Positions 58,081-64,000 of a stretch of 64,000 bases of DNA are shown one piece after another. This DNA comes from Pelagomonas calceolata. Lineage: Eukaryota > Sar > Pelagophyceae > Pelagomonadales > Pelagomonadaceae. The DNA lies in NCBI GenBank assembly GCA_918797485.1, contig CAKKNE010000003.1, positions 4,898,001 to 4,962,000 on the forward strand, in the 5' to 3' direction. The notes beneath the pieces are model-generated. The model was not told where the DNA came from and ran no database searches. It worked only from the letters and a program-made list of their open reading frames with translations. The translations under genes were made by a program, and so were the position numbers. Each line of letters opens with the position of its first letter. Positions within the stretch are counted from its first letter, which is position 1.

Positions 58081-61000
58081 ACGACTTTTCGCCGAATACC
58101 TGCGACGACGTCCAGCAACATCTCTCGAACGGAGAGTGCGAGGGGCCCGCCGTCTGCCAAACGGAGTACCAGGCGTGGGTCGAGTGCCATTATGAGGACA
58201 TGGCCCAGAGCTTCCTAGGCCTCACGTGCGACTTATCCTGCTCCGGCAACCTCGGCAGCGACTACTACACCAACGACGGCGTGCTGGTGTCATGGACGCT
58301 CCAGCTCTACGGCCACCAGCCCACAGAAAAGTACCTGAACTTTTACCTCGACGGGGTGCGGGTTAAGAACAGACGCCTGAACGGGACAATGGCAATCAAC
58401 ACGCGCGCGGGCGACGGCAGCATACGGCTGGGCGCGAGCATACGCAGCGAGGTCACATTGGACGGCGCCGTCGACGACATCTACGTCTACGACCGGACGC
58501 TCAACCCCGACGAGATCAAGATTCTCTATCAGGACGTAAGCTCGCCGCCGCCGACGTCCCTGCCGACGTCCCTGCCGACGTCCCTGCCGACGTCCCTGCC
58601 GACGTTCCTGCCGACGTCCCTGCCGACGTCCCTGCCGACGACGTCCCTGCCGCCGACGTCCCTGCCAACGTCCCTGCCGACGCCCCGGCCGACGTCCGTG
58701 CCGACGTCCGCGCCGACGTCCCTGCCGACGACCCTGCCGACAATCTCGTTCGCGCCGACGAAGCCGAGCCTCACGCTGACGTCGGCGCTCGTCCTCGACG
58801 GGACGTCGAAAAGCAGCTGGAACGCCGCCTACGAAGAGACCTTCAAACAGAGCCTCGTCGACGTGAGCGCCCTCATCGAGAGCACGGACGACTTCGTAGG
58901 CAACCTCACGGTCTCCGACGGCGCGCGGCGGTCGCGGACGCGGCGGCGACGCCTCCAGGACGCGTCCGTCAGCGTCTCGTTTGTGGTCCGGGTAGACGTG
59001 GACACCGGCGAAGACGGCGCCGTCGACATCGACTCGTACGTGACTGCTTTCGAGGCCGAGCTCGTGAGCGCGACGACTGTCGACGAACAGACTGGCGTGT
59101 CGCCGTTGGACATTGCGCTCCAAGCCACGGCCGAAGAGAAGGGCTACGAGGTGAAAATCACGGCGGACCAAGAGGCGTCGCACTCTATGATCGCGACGGA
59201 GACCGGAGGCGTCGAATCGTCGCGGCCGCCGACAGCGGCGCCGTCGCCAGCGCCGTCGACGGCGCAGCCGACGACGCCAAGGCCGACGCCCAAGCCGACG
59301 CCGGCGCCGAGCGTCACGCCTGGGAACCCGACGGCCGTGCCGGTCCCCGCGCCGACGCTGGCGCCGACGATAGAGTCGTGCGAAAAGGTCCGAGAGCGCA
59401 CGGGCCCGCCGCCGGACGTGGACTCGGCCCGGTTCTCGTCGACGGGCGCGAGCATCCTCGTCGACCTCGACGCGGCGTCGGACCAGGCGGGCATGCTCGC
59501 GGGCGAGTACTTTCCGTGCGCCGAGCTCCTCGACTTCGCCGACGTCGACACGGCAGAGTGCTTCTGGGTCAGCGCGACGCAGATCTACGCCGAGGTCAAC
59601 AAAGCGCTCGATTTCGTACCGGGCGAGAACGTGACGCTCCGAGCCAACACGACGATGCTCGCGTGCGACGACGACCGCTGCGAATGTCGCGTGCGCAACA
59701 CCGCGTCGAGCGTGCCGGCGGACCCCCCGGACCCGCTGCCCGACGTCGAACCGGTCTTCCAGGTGCCCGACTCGATCGCCGTTTGCGAGGAAGGCGGCCT
59801 CGCAGTCGAAGCGTCGCAGTCGATCGGCTCGGGCGGCCGCGAGTGGAAGCAACTCGTGTGGTCCGTGAACGCGACGGGTCCGCCGGAGTCGCGAGCCGCG
59901 GCGAAGGTAAACGGCACGTGGGAAAACGCGACCGAGGCCCTCGAGAGCATGCAACATAGAGCAGCGAATGATACCTCGTCCGAGTTCACCGCAGAGGCGA
60001 CCGAGCTGCAAGCGCTCGCCAACGGCGGCTTCGACACGCTCGTCCTGTCCCTCGCGCTCGAGAACTTCCTGGGCAGCACGAAAACAGAGTCCGTGGAAAT
60101 GAAGCTCTCGACGAAGTCGATCCCGTCGGTCCTCATCGTCGGCGGCGCCAACCAAGTGGCGAAGGTCGGCAACGCGCTGACCGTCGAGGCGTCGGGGCTC
60201 GCGTCGGGCTGCGACGGGCGCAGCAAGGCGCAGCGCGCGGTCGACTACGCGTGGAACCTCTACCGCCTCGACGGCGTCGACGACCCGGAGGAGGATTGGA
60301 CGCAACTCGCCGAGGGCGCGAGCGCCGATTTCGTGAACGTCGCGGCGAACAAGCGCTACTTCCAGCTCGACCCGTTTTCGCTCGACTCCGGTACGACGTA
60401 CGTCGCGCGCGCGGAGGCCACCGACACCAAGTACGACCTCTCCAACACGGCGGACGTCTACCTCGCCGTCGGCGTCGGCAGCGTCGTCGCGGTGATCGAG
60501 GGCGGCGACCGCGTCGTGTCCGTCCAGGACGAGCTGCAGCTCGACGCGTCCTCGTCGTTCGACGAGGACATCAATCCGGACTGCGGCGACGGCGCGGGCG
60601 ACTGGCGGGCGAACTTTGGCCGGCGCAGACTCGCTCATAACGATGCGCACGGGACGCGCACCGCGGGCGACTGCGGCACGGGCGACGACGCGGGCCTGTC
60701 GTTCTCCTGGATCTGCGAGGAACTCGAGGTACGCGACGACGGGGAGAAACAAGTAAACGGAAGCTGCGCCACCGACACCGAACCCTTCCCGACGGGCGTC
60801 TGGGCCTTGAAGTCGGATAAGCAGCGGCTGATTTTCTTGGGCACTTGGCTCGGCACGGGCAATTACCGCTTCACGGTGACGGCCGCGTCGGCCGATGCTA
60901 GGAACTCCACCACCTCCGTCGACATCGAGCTCATCAACGAGGAGCCGAGCAAGGTCGTCGTGTCAAACTTCGCCCGGAAGGTGAACGCGGCGGAGAAGCA

Positions 61001-64000
61001 GACGATCCTGGGCCTCGTCACGCCGCCGGACGGCGTGACCATCGACGACCTCACGACGACGTGGACGCTCGCCGAAGGCGACCTCGAGGCCGGCCAGACG
61101 CTCCGGGAAGTCGCCAAGACCCGGGTCGAGCTCCAGGGCGCCGACCTAGCCTCGGGCCAGCGGTATCACGACCTCGTCCTGAGCCTCGGTGCGATGGTGC
61201 CCGGCGGAACGTACAAGTTCCTCCTCACCGCGACGCTGACGTCGGAGACCGGCGACACGACCGAGGGCTACGCGAGCGTCTCCGTGTCGGCGTCGGCGCT
61301 GCCGTCGGCGGGCGTCGTCGCGGCGTCGCCGCGCAAGGGCTTGGAGCTCGAGACGCCGTTCGAGCTCGTCGCGAGCTACTGGGTCGGCGACGAGCTGCCG
61401 CTCAAGTACGGCTACGAGACGGATGACTCGGTCCTCCGGACCCCGACGGCCAACCCGAAGCTCGCGGACGTGCGCCTCTCCGTGCCAGTGGCGACGAGCG
61501 GTCGCGGCGGTGGTCGCGGTGGGCGGCTCTTGCGGCGCGCGCGGCGGCGGCGGCTCAGCGACGAGGAGGAGGCCGCCCGTGGTAACGTCACCCTCCGCGT
61601 CGTGGTCGTCGACCAGGTCGGCGCCAAGGGCCAGGGCGAGACGTCGGTCGTGGTCATGGAGAACGTCCTGGAGGCAGAGGCGCTCGCGAACCTGACGAAC
61701 GAGCTTCTCGACAACGCGTTCGCTGCCGCGGACCTGTCGGCCGTGTGCTCGGCGGTATCGGCGACGTCGAGCGCGGCCGTCGCGGCCGTTGGCGACCCGT
61801 CGCGCCGCCGCCTGCAGGGCGCGGACGACGAGCCGAGCCTGCTGGGCGGCATCGTCGGCTCGCTCGCCAAGGCCGCGACGGAGCTCATGAACGCGGATCC
61901 CGACGCGATCGAGCAGACGACGGTCGCCGTCGGGGGCCCCATCGCGGACCCGCGCGCGCTCGACGACAACTCGGCCTTCGAGGCCCTGGACATGGTCAAC
62001 GGCCTCTCGGCGTCGGCGGGCGACGTGGGCCTCGGCAGCGGCGAGTCGTCGACGGCGGACGCGGCGGCGGGCGCGGTGTCGAGCATGCTCGGGAGCGCGC
62101 TCTTCGACACGCCCGAGGACGCGGCGTCGACGGGCAACGGCACGCGGCGGCGCCTCACCGCGGCGCGCTGGGCGCGGCGGCGGCGCCGCCTCGCCGGCAA
62201 CCAGACGTCCTTGTACTCGTACTCGTACGACGACGACGCCGCGGCGGCGGCGGCGGAGGTAGATGCGGCATCGACCGTGCTCCTCGGCGTCGCGGACAAC
62301 CTGGCCAAGGCCCAGCTGGACACGATCATCGCAAACGAGGCGGCGGTCGGCGTCTCGAGCGACGTGTACTCGAGCGCGAACCAGGTCGTCTCCATGTCTG
62401 ACGGCTCGACGACGGCCGCGGAGCTCGGCCCGTCGCTCGGCCTAAACACGTCGGCGGCGCTCAACCTCTCGGCCGACGTCGACTTCACCACGGAACTGTC
62501 GCAGTTCTCGGCCAACCCGCACGGCGGCGACAAAAACGGCTCCGCGGCGTCGTCGGACACGATACGCTTCGGCCTGGGCGACGCTGGCGCCGGCTCCGCG
62601 GACGCGACGGCGCGCCGGCGCCTCAGCGCGGCGCGCCGGCGCCTCCAAGAGGTCACTCCGGCTCCAACGCTCGCGCCGACGACGGCCGCGCCGACGGTCT
62701 CGCCGACGTTCTCGCCGCCGCCGAGCGCCGTGCCGACGCCCGCGCCGACGGTCGCGCCGACGGTCGCGCCGACGACGGCGCCGACGTCGGCGCCGTCGAT
62801 CTCGGCGGCGCCGACGGCCACGTTCGCGCCGACGCCGGCGCCGCTCAAGACGCCCGTGGAGCTCGTCATCCCCGGGACGGCGGCCGCGAGCAACGCGACG
62901 CCCGCCGTCCTCAACGTGACGTGCCTCTGCGACGTCGAGGAGAACAAGACGGTGACGTGTCCCGACAACTCGACGCAGCACTTCTGGTGCAACGGCATGC
63001 CCGGCGAGCACTCGCTGGTCTGCGGCTCGACGACGAGCGGCTGCGCGACGTGGGACACGACGCGCGGCAGGTACGTCATGCCCGACTACTGCGAAAAGGT
63101 CGCCGGCGACGACGGCGAGACGACGTGCCTCTGCGACCTCGAGCTCGGCGCGGCGGCCGACTTCAGCACGGCCGACGGCGCGACGGATGCGATGGCCGCG
63201 TTCAAGAGCATCATGGGCGCGCCCATCGACCTCTCGAAGGCGCTCATGATGATCATCATCCTCCTCAGCATCCTCGTCTTCCACACGGGGTGGAGCGTCG
63301 TCGGCGGCGCGCAGGACCGGTGCGACGAGAAGGCCGAGGCGGACGCGGCGCTCGTCGCGACGAGCGCGTTCGACGTCGACGCGGACCTGCCCGTCGGCCA
63401 GGGCGCCGCGGCGGCGCTCGCGCGGCGGACCGAGGCCATCTTCACGAAGCAGTCGTGGGGCCACTGGTGGGACGTCATGTGTGCCGAACACCCCATCCTG
63501 AACATCGTCTTCGTCCACGACGACACGCCGCGCTTCGTCCGGATCTGGGCGTTCGCGTTCGAAGTCCTCTGCGGCCTCTGGGGCATGGCGCTCGAGGTCA
63601 TGCTCAGCTACCCCGAGCCGGACCCGGAGTGCGCCTCGTATACGGCGCAGTGGGAGGCCTGCGACTACTGCCCCGAGGCCATCGTCGGCGGCGTCTGCTA
63701 CCCCGAGAAGATCGGCCAGCTCGGCACGGTCGTTCAAGACCAGGGCGACGGCACGTTCGCCGAGGTCGAGACGACGATCTGCCCCAAGGCCTGGAAGGCG
63801 GCGCGCACCGCGTGCGAGGACGACGGCATCAAGACCCGGACGATCGTCGGGAACAAGCTCTGCCTCTGGAATCGCTGCGCCGAGGAGTGCTGCGACTTCT
63901 ACGCTGGCGGCTGTCCCGACGACCCGCCCGACGACAGCGCGTCGCCCGAACACTACATGTGCCTCATCCTCGTCATGATCGTCTTCATCCCCATCGTCAT
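57113..64000 (+). CDS. Giant LamG/REJ polycystin-like surface protein, 3' end outside the window
   Basis: Open in one frame from the repeat to base 64000. In order: the rest of the 14-residue repeats; a Cys-rich WSC-like unit (57720-57900); a second copy of the DDFSP(E/N)TCDDVQQ module (58084-58250); the C-terminal half of a LamG jelly roll ([11 protein letters not shown] ... IRLGASI ... [24 protein letters not shown]); and (P-T-S-L)n linkers (58545-58750). An Ig/PKD-REJ-like stretch follows ([28 protein letters not shown], 61335-61420), then more P-T-x-A-P linkers, a Cys-rich GPS-like region (62922-63135), and a membrane segment ([22 protein letters not shown]). REJ and GPS regions are typical of polycystin-1 relatives. 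Channel segments are not reached. Confidence 0.7.

Noticed and set aside
56584-58190. Frames on - across the minisatellite ([13 protein letters not shown] repeats)
   Set aside because: Mirror translation of the 42-bp coding repeat; the + frame links to non-repeat Cys-rich protein on both sides.
58290-60752. 820-codon frame on - opposite the LamG/REJ region
   Set aside because: Low-complexity Arg/Val/Asp shadow of the repetitive + strand; no domain.
1-64000. CRISPR arrays, rRNA or tRNA genes, bacterial operons or Shine-Dalgarno sites
   Set aside because: No regularly spaced identical repeats with unique spacers, no rRNA blocks and no convincing cloverleaf were seen; the gene content is eukaryotic.
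54841-64000. Giant-virus or bacterial origin of the GT32/surface-protein region
   Set aside because: GT32 and REJ-type domains are widespread in protists; nothing in base use or flanks shows transfer.

Overview
This is nuclear DNA of a eukaryote, most likely a high-GC single-celled alga of the photosynthetic stramenopile type (pelagophyte/Aureococcus-like; this is inference from style, not from a marker gene). The evidence is short spliceosomal introns, eukaryote-only families (Tudor-SN, Pellino, TMEM65, NDUFAF5, an ENO4-type enolase, MED20-like), very GC-rich housekeeping exons, retrotransposon pol fragments, TTAGGG-like tracts and many small terminal-inverted-repeat (TIR) elements.

Layout. 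0-1.4 kb: the 3' part of a MYND/RING/TPR gene. 2-11 kb: secretory-pathway enzymes (GT8, sulfotransferase, beta-propeller glycosidase-like, GT25) embedded in repeats, including a head-to-head pair of 0.54-kb TIR elements. 11-28 kb: a gene-dense housekeeping block with TMEM65-ACT, Tudor-SN, a MYND protein, Pellino, an ENO4-like pseudo-enolase, an EF-hand/cNMP K+ channel and a MED20-like protein. 28-33 kb: a 1-kb foldback, a sulfotransferase and a GT25-like enzyme. 33.8-36.1 kb: a divergent pair, NDUFAF5 and an SLC35B-type Golgi/ER transporter. 36.8-53 kb: four more intact or nearly intact sulfotransferases plus one broken copy, a double GT31 protein, a START protein, and one GT25 gene with one GT25 remnant, all separated by repeats. 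53-54.3 kb: the 3' end of a Ty3/gypsy-like element whose LTR carries a nested 382-bp TIR element. 54.8-64 kb: a very large secreted or membrane protein region with a GT32 domain, 42-bp coding repeats, cysteine-rich domains, a LamG-like half, PTS-type linkers, REJ/polycystin-like sequence and a membrane segment, running off the window.

How the genes may work together. Seven sulfotransferase-like loci, about seven glycosyltransferase loci, a glycosidase-like protein and an SLC35B-family transporter lie in one window. This suggests a locus for making and sulfating extracellular glycans, diversified by local duplication and decay in a repeat-rich setting. The housekeeping genes between them have no obvious link to that job.

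The strongest direct observations are the mobile-element insertions. Several have exact target-site duplications, and three are confirmed by an empty paralogous site elsewhere in the same window.
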